Shown here piece after piece: positions 1-9,017 of a stretch of 42,575 bases of DNA. The translations under genes and the position numbers were made by a program. This DNA is from a virus. The number at the start of each line of letters is the position of its first letter. Within the stretch, counting starts at the first letter, position 1. The notes under the pieces are model-generated. The model was not told the DNA's origin. It worked only from the letters and a program-made list of their open reading frames with translations, and did not search any database. The stretch lies in the IMG/VR virus record IMGVR_UViG_3300027997_000003, positions 1 through 42,575 of that record; one strand, written 5' to 3'.

Positions 1-183
1 CAAGATGACCCCTGGCAAGATCCTTCGGTCATCTTGGTGTGGTTCGACCATCCGACGTTGGTGAATGTAGTCGCCAATGGAGATGGCAACCTTGCCTTCC
101 CACCTCGTGCGGTGCGTCTATTCACCAACTCCGGGGTAGGTGAGGTTGACTTCACCCTGGTTCAAGCGGGGATAGCAGCATGA
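1..183 (+). CDS. C-terminal part of a virion-associated protein (partial)
   Basis: This reading frame is open from the first base and ends at a TGA that overlaps the next gene's ATG (ATGA). About 60 residues remain, ending in DFTLVQAGIAA. The fragment alternates hydrophobic and small polar residues, as in a beta-rich structural protein. I do not recognise a family. The tight coupling to a long run of virion genes suggests another structural or accessory virion protein, which is inference. The start lies outside the window. Confidence 0.6.
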   Translation, partial: QDDPWQDPSVILVWFDHPTLVNVVANGDGNLAFPPRAVRLFTNSGVGEVDFTLVQAGIAA

Positions 184-746
184 GCGAAAGCATTGCTGGT
201 GGAGATATGGCTGGTTCTCGTGGAGCCGGTATGGTCACGATCCCTGCCTACATTCTCGAAGACTCGCCACGACTGGCGAAGAAACTCAATGATCTCCAAC
301 AAGCTGAGGAACGGGCGCGTGCAGCAGTCGCGCTCGTTGGTCCCGCTAACGAGATCGCACAGTTGCGTGCGCAGGCAGCTACGGAGAGAGATGAGCAAGA
401 TCGAATCACCAATGAGACTCGAACGCATTGTGAGGAGATCACTGCGAAGGCGAAGCGTGAAGCCGCTGACATAGTGAGCCGAGCCCGTGAAACGGCTGAA
501 GGTTTACTGTTAGAGGCTGACGCAGTAGTTGCGCGTGCACGGGACACTGTAGCGGACGCTACCACGATGAAGAGCGAAGCAGCGCAGCTCCATGCAGACC
601 TACAAGGGACGCAAGTAGCTTCGACGGCAGAGCGGGAGGCACTGAATAAACTTCAGCTTGACCTCCATGAACGTGAACAACTACTTCTGGACGAGAAGTC
701 TAAGCTCGCAACAGTGCGCGAGCAGATCGATACGATCCTGGGGTAG
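180..746 (+). CDS. coiled-coil virion-associated protein, 188 aa
   Basis: From residue 30 onward almost the whole protein is predicted alpha-helical coiled coil, rich in Ala, Glu, Arg, Leu and Gln, with few prolines or aromatics. A short glycine-rich N-terminus (SIAGGDMAGSRGAG) precedes it. No catalytic motif is visible. It starts on the ATGA overlap with the upstream gene. Its TAG stop is in frame with the following gene, separated from that gene's TTG start by a single CCC codon. A trimeric stalk or an accessory virion rod is plausible, but function is unknown. Confidence 0.7.
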   Translation: MSESIAGGDMAGSRGAGMVTIPAYILEDSPRLAKKLNDLQQAEERARAAVALVGPANEIAQLRAQAATERDEQDRITNETRTHCEEITAKAKREAADIVSRARETAEGLLLEADAVVARARDTVADATTMKSEAAQLHADLQGTQVASTAEREALNKLQLDLHEREQLLLDEKSKLATVREQIDTILG

Positions 747-749
747 CCC

Positions 750-1574
750 TTGACGGCACAATCTGGTCTGGGGTTTTCAGGGATCGTTGCGATACAGATC
801 CCTGACGATGGTGCTACGGGAACGCAGCTCACCAAGCAATCCCCTGACAACTACGATTACGATTGGGAAGCCGATCCCGTCGCGCCTTCGCCTCAGAGAG
901 CTTGGTTTGAGGCAATGGGAACTCGGTCGCTGGTGTCGTCTGACTTCACCATTGGCTCCACCATTGCGGAGGGAGTCCAGGCAGTAACGGCAGGTGCCGG
1001 TGCGACGATCTTTAGTCCGTTAGGCATCCAAGATGATCACCCAGGAATCTGGGGTCTGCGTACCGGGACGACTGCTGCTGGTCGAGTGTTTGTCATTGGC
1101 AGACCGGGCTCCTTTAACATCGGGGTCGGTGGCATCACACGAGTCGGGACGTGGGTGCTAACACCGTCATCGCTTTCGGATGCTGTTCAAGAGTACGTTC
1201 TCCGCGCTGGCCTTTTCAGCATCAGCCTACCCAACACCATCGACTTCGGTGTGGGCTTCGAGTATCAGTTCGACCAGAACGGTGGTCGATGGCAGGGCAT
1301 CACGGATGCTGCGGCAGAGTCATCGCTCGACACAGCCATCACGGTGACCGTGGACACTTGGTACTACTTGGAGTTTGAGGTCAACGCTGCCGGGACCTCA
1401 GTGGAATTCTTTATCGACACTGTTTCGGTCGGCACTTTAGCGGTCGCCGCCAACATTCCGTCTGGCACGGGTTTCAATAACTTCTACAACACGCACATCA
1501 TGAAGTTGGCAGGAACGACTGTTCGTGATTTCTTCATCGACGCTTACTACACGTATCAGGAGATTTCTCGCTAG
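750..1574 (+). CDS. virion protein with a lectin-like beta-sandwich region, 274 aa
   Basis: The protein is beta-rich. Residues about 165-245 read like a concanavalin A/laminin-G sandwich: a VGFEYQFD strand, then DTAITVTVDTWYYLEFEVN and a VEFFIDTVSVGTL strand pair, the usual look of carbohydrate-binding phage appendage modules. The only start that keeps the N-terminus is TTG at 750, with a weak GGGG ribosome binding site 6 nt upstream. The first internal ATG is about 55 codons later. The frame is the same as that of the preceding coiled-coil gene. A receptor- or glycan-binding tail accessory protein is inferred from fold style only. Confidence 0.7.
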   Translation: MTAQSGLGFSGIVAIQIPDDGATGTQLTKQSPDNYDYDWEADPVAPSPQRAWFEAMGTRSLVSSDFTIGSTIAEGVQAVTAGAGATIFSPLGIQDDHPGIWGLRTGTTAAGRVFVIGRPGSFNIGVGGITRVGTWVLTPSSLSDAVQEYVLRAGLFSISLPNTIDFGVGFEYQFDQNGGRWQGITDAAAESSLDTAITVTVDTWYYLEFEVNAAGTSVEFFIDTVSVGTLAVAANIPSGTGFNNFYNTHIMKLAGTTVRDFFIDAYYTYQEISR

Positions 1575-1987
1575 TGGCTGGTATCCCAACAGACGAAAAA
1601 CGGACACTGGAGTGGGACCCAACACTGGAGTCCTCCAGCTCAGCTGAGGGTAGTGCTGACCAGCGGGTAGGGATCACTGTTGAATGTCCTGTACTGCTCG
1701 ACAACTTCACTCTGTTTTTTACTCCCGTAGAGATAACTGTTCAGCAGTTAAACTTTGTTCTGCAAGGCACCACCAACGTAACAGTTTTTGTGAGGTTCGA
1801 TGCTGATAGAAGTGTAGCTGGCACCAGCGTTATCAATGCGGGAACAGTCGTGACCAGCACAACGAGCGGGCAAGAAATTACGTCATTCGACAATGCCGTC
1901 ATACCAGCCGGAAGTTGGATATGGGTAGAGTTCACTGCCGTCACCGATAATCCAGACGAGGTCAACGTGTCTCTGGTGTACAGCTAA
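1574..1987 (+). CDS. small beta-rich virion protein, 137 aa
   Basis: It starts at a GTG overlapping the TAG stop of the upstream gene; CAGGAG lies 11 nt upstream. The sequence is Thr/Val/Ser-rich with alternating hydrophobic positions (VRFDADRS, SWIWVEFTAV), typical of a beta-sandwich accessory virion protein. There are no cysteines beyond one, no signal peptide and no catalytic motif. I do not recognise a family. Its place between two other structural genes, with overlapping ends on both sides, supports a virion or tail accessory role. Confidence 0.65.
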   Translation: MAGIPTDEKRTLEWDPTLESSSSAEGSADQRVGITVECPVLLDNFTLFFTPVEITVQQLNFVLQGTTNVTVFVRFDADRSVAGTSVINAGTVVTSTTSGQEITSFDNAVIPAGSWIWVEFTAVTDNPDEVNVSLVYS

Positions 1988-2178
1988 TGCCCACTCGTGA
2001 AGAAGCCGTAGACTTTGTTAAGGACTCCCGGTTGCCCGACCGCGTTCCTGATGTAGTCGCTGACGCTGGGGCTTTTCGGAGACTGGGTTTGAAGTCAGAC
2101 GATCCGTCGAGAGCGGAGACTTTGCGAGCTGTCGATCTTTTGCCACCGGATAAGCCATTCCCGGTGAGGGAATCGTAA
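1987..2178 (+). CDS. small conserved-type phage protein, 63 aa
   Basis: A 63-residue charged protein begins one base into the stop of the gene before it and ends one base into the next start (TAATG). It has an acidic, helical N-terminus (REEAVDFVKDSR) and a proline-rich end. No family is recognised. The start-stop overlaps and lack of gaps support translation; the product could be a small head or tail completion factor, but nothing in the sequence shows this. Confidence 0.55.
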   Translation: MPTREEAVDFVKDSRLPDRVPDVVADAGAFRRLGLKSDDPSRAETLRAVDLLPPDKPFPVRES

Positions 2179-3374
2179 TGGCTCTAATAACAGAATCTTT
2201 TCAGGAAGATAATGATTACTGGGCTACTTGGACGCATGTATTCCAAGGCAAAAACCTTACGTTCGTTGGACCCCCATTCCAAATACCTCGTCAGATTCAG
2301 GGTAACTTTTTCATTGGATTGCAAGCGCAGCCGGTGAACATGTTCGATACACAAATTCCTCCGGGGGCAACCATAGAATCTGCAACGATGGATGTCATAG
2401 CGCATTCCAATTCGGGGGCTGGCACTCACACAACTACGATCAATGCGCCGGAACGATCAGATGGTAGCCAACTCTTAGACCCGTACCAAACGCCGTTCAT
2501 TCCGTTTACAGGCTGGCGCAGAGACATGTGGTCGAATCAAGAGATCGCGGTTGTCTCAACCACGTTCACTTTCATTGCGCAGCCGATTGGGTTCGCTGTT
2601 GGTAATGCGGATTGGGAAATGAATGCGTTCACTGTGCTGGGAGGTTCGGGTGCTAACCGAGAACGGATGGCACAGAAGATCACTGTCTTAGATTCAGGTA
2701 ATAATGCGGTCTCCTTCATCTCATACCAGATGCAGCGATTCGGCAATCCTCCGGGCAACATCACTTGTAGCATTCAAGGTGTCACAACTGATCGAGGAGT
2801 TACTATTCCAGACGGTATCACTATCGTTGACGGTCTTAGTACGCCTGTCGCGGCTAGTACCCTATCGACCACGGCACTCAGCGGGATCATTTTCTTCTAC
2901 CCAGGCAACCCGGTGCTGGTAACTGGACAGGACTATTTTCTCGTCATCGACGTGGAGTATCCGACCAGCGTTCCCAACCGCATCATAATTGGGCACCTGA
3001 ACCAGTTCCTTCAAGACGGTCAGCTTTATCATTTTGGCGAAGGGTTGGGTAACGATTGGCAGAACGGTCCCGGTAGCGTAGACGCGAACCAATGGCATAC
3101 GGTGGGATCGCCTCGCGTGGCGGCAGACACTGACTGGGACATGCCTCCCTTCGTGACTGGTGTCACCTATTCCACTCCAGACATCACAGCGCTCGTTCAA
3201 GCACAGATTCAAGATCCGGGTTACACGGCTGACGCTGGCATCATCATCAGTGTTGATCGAACTCAGACTGACCCGCTGCTCAGCCGAATCTGGCGCAGCA
3301 ATTTCTTTCCGGGTCTTGTCGATGGACCGATATTGAACATCACTTACCGCGAACGAAGGGTAATGCTTACATAG
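2178..3374 (+). CDS. beta-rich virion appendage protein, 398 aa
   Basis: A long, Thr/Pro/Gly-rich protein without membrane segments. The middle has alternating hydrophobics typical of jelly-roll modules (QPIGFAVGNADWEM, GQDYFLVIDVEYPTS). The C-terminal third contains a strand-rich segment ending NITYRERR. That layout (choice-of-anchor or DNRLRE-like sandwich modules followed by a short strand-rich cap) is common in phage fibres and adhesins. The family cannot be named with certainty. It belongs to the run of accessory structural genes and is probably an appendage or receptor-binding component. Confidence 0.65.
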   Translation: MALITESFQEDNDYWATWTHVFQGKNLTFVGPPFQIPRQIQGNFFIGLQAQPVNMFDTQIPPGATIESATMDVIAHSNSGAGTHTTTINAPERSDGSQLLDPYQTPFIPFTGWRRDMWSNQEIAVVSTTFTFIAQPIGFAVGNADWEMNAFTVLGGSGANRERMAQKITVLDSGNNAVSFISYQMQRFGNPPGNITCSIQGVTTDRGVTIPDGITIVDGLSTPVAASTLSTTALSGIIFFYPGNPVLVTGQDYFLVIDVEYPTSVPNRIIIGHLNQFLQDGQLYHFGEGLGNDWQNGPGSVDANQWHTVGSPRVAADTDWDMPPFVTGVTYSTPDITALVQAQIQDPGYTADAGIIISVDRTQTDPLLSRIWRSNFFPGLVDGPILNITYRERRVMLT

Positions 3375-3386
3375 GAGAGAGAGAGG

Positions 3387-4490
3387 ATGACTAAGAACGT
3401 GGGACTGACTTACGTCAAAGAATTCGAGTTCCCTTCGGAGCAAGGATTCACTGGCTCTGCAGGCAAACACAATGTGCGCGGTTACTACCGTGGTGGTCGC
3501 GTCAAGAAAGATCCAGTCAAAGCGGCTGCGCAGAAGCCTCGTGCACCTGGGCCTGGAGCTGCTCGTGGTGGTTACCTGGGTGACTCCAAGAAGGGGATGC
3601 CGAAAGGTGTCAAAGCTCGTGGAGGTACTGTGGGGGTAACGACTCCACGAAGGGGCAAGTCAATGCCTCAGCAAGGTGAGCAGGAGCACTACGCTGCAAA
3701 GAGTGCGAAGAAGGGACACGGCGGCAAGATGGATTACGCCGAAGGTGGCTCTGTGCACGACAAGCTCAAAGCCGAAGGCGCGAAGATGGGCTATGCCTAC
3801 GGAGGCACCGTCAAGAACACCTCTGCGGAGTTCGTGCAGACCCGTGGCAAACAGGACACGATGGATCACGCCAACTTTCCAGTTGTCAACGAAGCGAGCC
3901 AGCGTGACAAGGAGTCTGGTCCACGGAAGGAACGTCGTCCACGGTTCAACTACGGTGGCAAGGTGCGTCAGGTGCGAGTGTTAGAGACAGCTCGTGGAAC
4001 TGGTGGCAAGAAGAAAGCTGCACAGCGTCGTAAAGCATCGGGCAAAGGCATGCCGAAAGGCGTGAAGGCACGGGGTGGTCTCGCTGCATACGCCAATGGA
4101 GGGGCGGTAGAAATCTTGGGAAAGGGCGCGGCGCGGGACACAGCTGACAAGCTGTTGAATCGCGCTGGTCGTCAACGCAAGGTTCTGGATGAAGCAACGG
4201 CAGCTCTGCGAGCTAACACACAGACGACGCGGACACCATCGACCTTCGGTGCTATGTCACGAAGGGAGATAGACATCAGTTTGCCTCCTGCACCGAAGTA
4301 CAAGCCGAAGCCCCAACCTAAGGCAGCAGCTCCAAAGGCTAAGGCAAAGGCGGCACCGGGATCGGAGCGAGGCAAGCGTCAGCATTACGGTTTGCCTTTC
4401 AAGGCAGCGAAGATCGATCCAGATGCAGTGGAGGCTGCAGTCGGTGGTCCTGTCACTGCTGCGAGAGGTGGAAGGAGAAAGCGGGGGTAG
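3387..4490 (+). CDS. basic, repeat-rich structural protein with YxxGGxV motifs, 367 aa
   Basis: Very basic (Lys/Arg/Gly/Ala) and probably disordered. It carries many copies of a short motif of the form [YF]-x-x-G-G-x-[VL]: YYRGGRV, DYAEGGSV, GYAYGGTV, NYGGKV, YANGGAV. The 11-residue string GMPKGVKARGG occurs twice, about 150 residues apart. The same motif type recurs in four other virion proteins of this window. The ribosome binding site is a run of GAGAGAGAGG just before the ATG. Nucleic-acid association inside the capsid, or a scaffold/tether role, would fit the charge; this is inference. Confidence 0.7.
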   Translation: MTKNVGLTYVKEFEFPSEQGFTGSAGKHNVRGYYRGGRVKKDPVKAAAQKPRAPGPGAARGGYLGDSKKGMPKGVKARGGTVGVTTPRRGKSMPQQGEQEHYAAKSAKKGHGGKMDYAEGGSVHDKLKAEGAKMGYAYGGTVKNTSAEFVQTRGKQDTMDHANFPVVNEASQRDKESGPRKERRPRFNYGGKVRQVRVLETARGTGGKKKAAQRRKASGKGMPKGVKARGGLAAYANGGAVEILGKGAARDTADKLLNRAGRQRKVLDEATAALRANTQTTRTPSTFGAMSRREIDISLPPAPKYKPKPQPKAAAPKAKAKAAPGSERGKRQHYGLPFKAAKIDPDAVEAAVGGPVTAARGGRRKRG

Positions 4491-4493
4491 ACG

Positions 4494-5555
4494 ATGGCAA
4501 CGTCAGGGACAATTGGCAGTACGATTTTTCTGAATCAGCAGATCATCGATCATGCGTTTAGACGCTGCAAGATGGTCCCACAGGAGATCACCGTAGAGCA
4601 CATCGACACGGCTCTCGATTTGATGTGGCTGTTCTGCATGACGTTGGTCAACAAAGGCATCAAACTTTGGAATGTTCAGCCGATCATCCTGCCTATATAC
4701 GAAGCTGAGCAGACGGTGCCTCTGCCTCTGGGCACGGAGGACATCCTCGATATCAACCTGCGCACTCAGACTCGGATCACTGGGACTGCCAGTGCCACGG
4801 AAGGTGTAGCTGACAATGCGTTCGATGGTGACGTGACGACTGCGTGCACCCAGACGTCAACGCTGGGCACGATCACGATGGCACTTGAGTCAGCGACAGC
4901 CATCAGGACCTTTGGAATCCTGCCAACGGTCACTGCCAGCTGGGACTTCGTCATCGAGGCGACGAACGACAACTTCGTGACGAGCACTGCGCTCATCACA
5001 CGCACAGCTCAGGCTATGGTCGCGGGTGAGTGGCTGTGGATCGACGTGCAGGGTGTCACCGCATTCGATGGCTACCGATTGCGTGCGACCGGCACCACGG
5101 TGCTCGACGTGCTGGAGCTGGTGTATCAGGACACCCCGCAAGAGATCCCGTTCTATCACACGCTGAATAGGACGGATTACTCGAACCTTCCTGACAAGAC
5201 AAACCTGGGGCGACCGACGCAGCTCTGGTACGACCGACAACGCACGATCCCTGAGCTGGAGATCTGGCCGAGCCCTGAGTTCCAGTTCACGTTCGCACAG
5301 ATCACTGGTTTCGTGCAGAGCCAGATGCAGGACGTCGGTGAGCTGACAGATGAGCTGCAGGTTCCTGATCGTTGGTATCTCGCCATCGTGTGTAGCTTAG
5401 CTTCACATCTTGCACGCGAGATCAAGGAAGTGAATGTCGAGCTGATCCCGATCATCGATGCCGATGCAGCTCTTTACCTATCTGATGCTTGGACAGGTGA
5501 GGGAGATGGTGCTGATACGTTTCTGCGTCCGAACATCTCACCGTACACGAGGTAG
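4494..5555 (+). CDS. tail-adaptor-like protein with an inserted discoidin (F5/8C)-like domain, 353 aa
   Basis: Residues 10-85 and about 210-353 form a helical scaffold resembling P22 gp4-like and other podoviral connector accessory proteins (ALDLMWLFCMTLVNKGI, then VPLPLGTEDILDI, then GRPTQLWYDRQ, then VPDRWYLAIVCSLASHLAREI). Between them, residues about 95-205, sits a beta-rich insert. It has the hallmark of F5/8 type C domains: an NAFDGDVTTAC segment, then strands leading to FVIEATNDNF and a YRLRATG strand. An adaptor at the portal vertex that also carries a ligand-binding domain is the simplest reading. The family call is by memory of motifs and is moderate. Confidence 0.6.
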   Translation: MATSGTIGSTIFLNQQIIDHAFRRCKMVPQEITVEHIDTALDLMWLFCMTLVNKGIKLWNVQPIILPIYEAEQTVPLPLGTEDILDINLRTQTRITGTASATEGVADNAFDGDVTTACTQTSTLGTITMALESATAIRTFGILPTVTASWDFVIEATNDNFVTSTALITRTAQAMVAGEWLWIDVQGVTAFDGYRLRATGTTVLDVLELVYQDTPQEIPFYHTLNRTDYSNLPDKTNLGRPTQLWYDRQRTIPELEIWPSPEFQFTFAQITGFVQSQMQDVGELTDELQVPDRWYLAIVCSLASHLAREIKEVNVELIPIIDADAALYLSDAWTGEGDGADTFLRPNISPYTR

Positions 5556-5557
5556 GT

Positions 5558-5908
5558 ATGCCAATCTTCATTGACCCAACAGGCAGATCGACATACGGCA
5601 TCGGAGTGTGTGCACGTTGCTGGCGTAAGTTCAGCCTGGAGGATCTTTACTCGGACCCGAACTCGCCTGGGCTCAAAGTCTGTCTCGATGATTTGGACGA
5701 CTACGATCCGTATCGATTGCCTGCACGGCGCACAGAGGATGTGACGCTGCCATTCTATCGACCTGATGAGCCGCTGACTGCTGGTGGTGAAAACACAGTT
5801 GCTCTGTTTGGCATTCGCTCCACTGTCGGTGGTAACCCTCGCATAACAGCGGGGGGTGACTTGCGTCAGCTTGAGAGCAGTTCACTGGGACCAATTTCAG
5901 AGAGTTAA
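5558..5908 (+). CDS. zinc-ribbon-like virion accessory protein, 116 aa
   Basis: The N-terminal 50 residues contain CARCWRKFSLEDLY and, after a PGLKVC strand, a third cysteine followed by Asp/Tyr-Pro residues. This resembles the two-cysteine-knuckle start of small phage proteins encoded beside connector and tail genes. The fourth ligand is not obvious (Asp or His may serve, or metal may be absent). The C-terminal part is Gly/Thr-rich and likely disordered. It is directly followed by a large fibre gene. A head-tail or fibre attachment factor is possible; it is not proven by sequence. Confidence 0.6.
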   Translation: MPIFIDPTGRSTYGIGVCARCWRKFSLEDLYSDPNSPGLKVCLDDLDDYDPYRLPARRTEDVTLPFYRPDEPLTAGGENTVALFGIRSTVGGNPRITAGGDLRQLESSSLGPISES

Positions 5909-5910
5909 TA

Positions 5911-8172
5911 ATGGCTAACGTACAAATCTCAGATCTGCCCTTTGCCACTCTCCCACTGGTTGGTTCCACCACATTCTTCGAGGTGGAGGCTACGGAAGGT
6001 GGAGTAGTCGTTAGTCGAAGAGTTGCTGCAGACGATCTCACTATCTCTGTGACATCTCTCGTCATCACGGGCACGAGTACAGATGATCCTTCCATTGGAG
6101 CGGGGACCTTCGATGGCAGACTCTTATGGCAGAACGCGAACGCTCTGCAAACGGGTGTCTTTGGTTTCGATCCTGCAGGCGACAACTTCATCTGGTCAAA
6201 TGATGCAGAGGGTGGCTTCCACCAAATTGCGATCCGTGATGGCACTGTTCTAGTCGAAACAATCGCTGCAGCTGCGGGTGGACTGCTTGCCAACAACCTG
6301 CTCACAGGTGCAGGGCTCGAACGTGTTCTGACGGTTGCTGATATTTCGGTTACACCTGCACTGGGCGACTTGACTGATGTCACGCTGACGGCACCAGCAA
6401 CGGGAGCTGTTCTCTACAAGTCAGCAGGCGATTGGTTGGATACACCAGGGATTCTCATCGACCCTGCAGCGGATGTGAAACTACATCAAGCGACGGTCGA
6501 AGTCTTCCGTACATTGCCTGCAGCATCTGGCGGAGCAGAAGCTAACAACACCAGCACGGGTGCAGGCTTTGAGCGAGTGCTTACGACTGCCGATCTCTTC
6601 GCAGGTGTATTCATTGGCACGAGCACTGACGATCCAACGGTGCCGGGTGGGACATTCGATGCGAATGCTCAATGGCAGAACGCAAACCTTTTACCCCTAG
6701 CCAATGTAGGGTTCGACCCTGCTGGTGACACGCTCTTCCTCGCCAGTCAGGTACATGGCGGCAAGATCATCCTGCGAGGTGAAGTAGCAGCAGGCACGAT
6801 ACGGGATGTCTATGAAGTTGATTTCGACGCTGCAGAATTATCTCATGTCTGGCGTGAGCCGGGTGGCACCCAAGACCTGATGCGGCTGGATACTGGCATC
6901 AATGCAGTTACGCAGAAAGCGAATATCCTCAACCAACCCTCTGGTGGTTTCGCCCAGGTCGGTGGCTTCCGCGTTCAAAATAGAAACGCCTCTCCTGAAG
7001 TTTCTATGTTCGTCGGGTTCAACGAAACAGTTGGTCAAACCACCTTAGAGTTAAAGAACTTCGTGCACGGCGGGCCTGTTCAACTCGTCGGTGAGAATGC
7101 TGCAGGCACCGAGCGTGTTCTCTTCTTTTACGATCCTGACAATTCGGGTCCGATCATCTTTGGACCACTCGACAATAACCCTGCAACGGATGCCTCCGTC
7201 CAAGATACACGGCTGACATTCAGGAACCCGTCTGCGCAAACCATTTGGCAGATAGGATTCCTCGAAGGCACCAATGATTTCTCTCTTAAGCTCTTCCAAG
7301 ACACTGGAACCCTGCGGCTTCGAGGAAGCAGTGCAGCTAGTGCAGACGTTCTCATGGCAGAGTTCGATCCTGTTGGTGCGGCGCAATTGATGAACGCTGG
7401 TGCCATCAGGTTTCTTACATCGACACTAGGTGCAGCGGTTCGGGGTAGCGCAGTCGATGCTGTCACATTGATCATGGAAGATAGTGCTGGCACCGACATG
7501 CTGACGGTTACTGGTACTTCGTCACTTGTGACGTTCGTCAGTGAGAGGGATGGATCTACTGTCAGATTCAGGGGGAGCGATCTTGGAGCTTCCATTCGTA
7601 CTCTGTGGGAAGCGGACCCCGATGGTGACTTTAGTGCTTTTCGGGTTGGATCGCTGCGTGCGGGTACACGTTTCGATGGTTGGAGAATTCTTGGTCTTCT
7701 TAACAATGTCCCTTCGGCAGGAGGAACACAAGACGTCAGTCTCGAATTCCAAAATGGTGTCGGCACTATAGCTGGGGCTCTTCGATACAACACCAGTATC
7801 GATATGCGGATAGAGAATTTTGTTCATGGTGGTAGCATTTTCATGCTGGCAGAGGATACGGGTGGAACTCTGCGTTCTTTGATCTTCATGGACCCCGATG
7901 GTCCCAACAGCATTCTGCTGCATGAAGTAGGTGTTGCAGTTGCACGCACAGCTACGGCAGCACTCGGTGGCCTCTTTGCCAACAACACGTTAACGGGTGC
8001 AGGCTTCGAGCGAGTGCTGACCATTGCAGATCGCACAAGCGCAGCAGCTTATACACCCACGAATGTTGTAACGACTCGCACCTATGATGCGAATGCGACA
8101 TCAATTGATGAACTGGCAGATGTACTCGGCACGTTGATCGCTGATCTACAGGCAATCAATGTCATTCAATAA
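5911..8172 (+). CDS. large repetitive fibre-type virion protein, 753 aa
   Basis: An extended beta-repeat protein. A module starting GTSTDDPS and continuing through TFDG, WQNAN and GFDPAGD occurs at residues about 53-92 and again at 235-275. A second motif, TGAGFERVLT preceded by an Ala-Gly-rich strand and ANN, occurs three times (about 112-146, 195-227, 672-707). A DLTDVTLTAPATG segment at about 153 is of a type common in phage fibres. The C-terminus ends in a helix that could trimerise. It shares two of these modules with the 676-aa protein at 11421. Tail fibre or appendage shaft is likely. Confidence 0.75.
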   Translation: MANVQISDLPFATLPLVGSTTFFEVEATEGGVVVSRRVAADDLTISVTSLVITGTSTDDPSIGAGTFDGRLLWQNANALQTGVFGFDPAGDNFIWSNDAEGGFHQIAIRDGTVLVETIAAAAGGLLANNLLTGAGLERVLTVADISVTPALGDLTDVTLTAPATGAVLYKSAGDWLDTPGILIDPAADVKLHQATVEVFRTLPAASGGAEANNTSTGAGFERVLTTADLFAGVFIGTSTDDPTVPGGTFDANAQWQNANLLPLANVGFDPAGDTLFLASQVHGGKIILRGEVAAGTIRDVYEVDFDAAELSHVWREPGGTQDLMRLDTGINAVTQKANILNQPSGGFAQVGGFRVQNRNASPEVSMFVGFNETVGQTTLELKNFVHGGPVQLVGENAAGTERVLFFYDPDNSGPIIFGPLDNNPATDASVQDTRLTFRNPSAQTIWQIGFLEGTNDFSLKLFQDTGTLRLRGSSAASADVLMAEFDPVGAAQLMNAGAIRFLTSTLGAAVRGSAVDAVTLIMEDSAGTDMLTVTGTSSLVTFVSERDGSTVRFRGSDLGASIRTLWEADPDGDFSAFRVGSLRAGTRFDGWRILGLLNNVPSAGGTQDVSLEFQNGVGTIAGALRYNTSIDMRIENFVHGGSIFMLAEDTGGTLRSLIFMDPDGPNSILLHEVGVAVARTATAALGGLFANNTLTGAGFERVLTIADRTSAAAYTPTNVVTTRTYDANATSIDELADVLGTLIADLQAINVIQ

Positions 8173-8184
8173 GGGAACAGTCAG

Positions 8185-8724
8185 ATGAATTTTGGTGAGG
8201 TCATAAGTAGTCAAGGACTGTCGGATCAGATCCTCATCACGGCTGAGCAGTTTCGCAATGGTGCGACTGCACCAACAGGCGTGACGATAGGCACGACACC
8301 GACAGTCGATGCACTGCAATTCTCAGCTACCAACCAATTGGTCTCGACGTTCTTCGCGCTGCCATTCAACATGGATCGCACCGTCAATCCAGACTTGGTA
8401 TTGATCTGGAGCCTAGCTCAAGTTGAGACCAACGCTGACACGCTGGACTTAACGCTGGATTACACAGCTCCCCTCGATCTTGTAACAGCCAGTGGAATTG
8501 CGAAGGCATCGACGCAGCTGACGGACGCCTTGACGGTGACAACTGCAAATGGATTAGCCATAGGCGATATCTACACGCAGACATTCTCGTTTGCTGTAGG
8601 TGATGCGACCAACCCGCTGGCAAGTGCGATTGGGCTCGCAATTGAGTTTCACCTGACAAACACAACGGGTGTCGGGACGGTCGATCTCATCGGTGCCTGC
8701 TTAGGCTACGAGAGAAACCACTAA
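8185..8724 (+). CDS. beta-sandwich virion protein, 179 aa
   Basis: A Thr/Ala/Leu-rich beta protein: strands around FFALPFNMDRTVNPDLVLIWSL and then TLDLTLDYTAPL. Only one cysteine and no catalytic motif. It lies between the large fibre gene and the small genes leading into the lysis cassette. The look is that of a decoration or fibre accessory protein, similar in style to the 137-aa protein at 1574. No family recognised. Confidence 0.65.
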   Translation: MNFGEVISSQGLSDQILITAEQFRNGATAPTGVTIGTTPTVDALQFSATNQLVSTFFALPFNMDRTVNPDLVLIWSLAQVETNADTLDLTLDYTAPLDLVTASGIAKASTQLTDALTVTTANGLAIGDIYTQTFSFAVGDATNPLASAIGLAIEFHLTNTTGVGTVDLIGACLGYERNH

Positions 8725-8741
8725 CCAAAGGAGAACTAGAA

Positions 8742-9017
8742 ATGGCAAACATGAACGTGACACCGGCTCAAGTCCAGATGGCAGCGTCTGCTGGCGCACA
8801 GTTGCTAAAGATCGATGATCTTGCTGTGCCACTGGTCATCTCGAAGAGTGGCGTACTGGGGGTGCTTGAAAATTTGCTGGGTGCGATTGCACGAGGGGAG
8901 TTGATCGTCTCACCGAACCCAGAGCTTGCGGAGAATCAACCACCAACTGATCCACCGGGTGAGGACCCCAAAGTACCTCGCAGACTCAAGCCGGTGAAGG
9001 ACGACAAGGTTAACTGA
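8742..9017 (+). CDS. small phage protein upstream of the lysis cassette, 91 aa
   Basis: It has a strong ribosome binding site (AAAGGAG). The N-terminal two thirds form helices (TPAQVQMAASAGAQLLKID, then a hydrophobic VLGVLENLLGAIA segment). The last 25 residues are proline- and charge-rich (PPTDPPGEDPKVPRR). The stop overlaps the next ATG (TGATG). Not recognised. It may be a small virion protein or a lysis-associated accessory. Confidence 0.55.
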   Translation: MANMNVTPAQVQMAASAGAQLLKIDDLAVPLVISKSGVLGVLENLLGAIARGELIVSPNPELAENQPPTDPPGEDPKVPRRLKPVKDDKVN

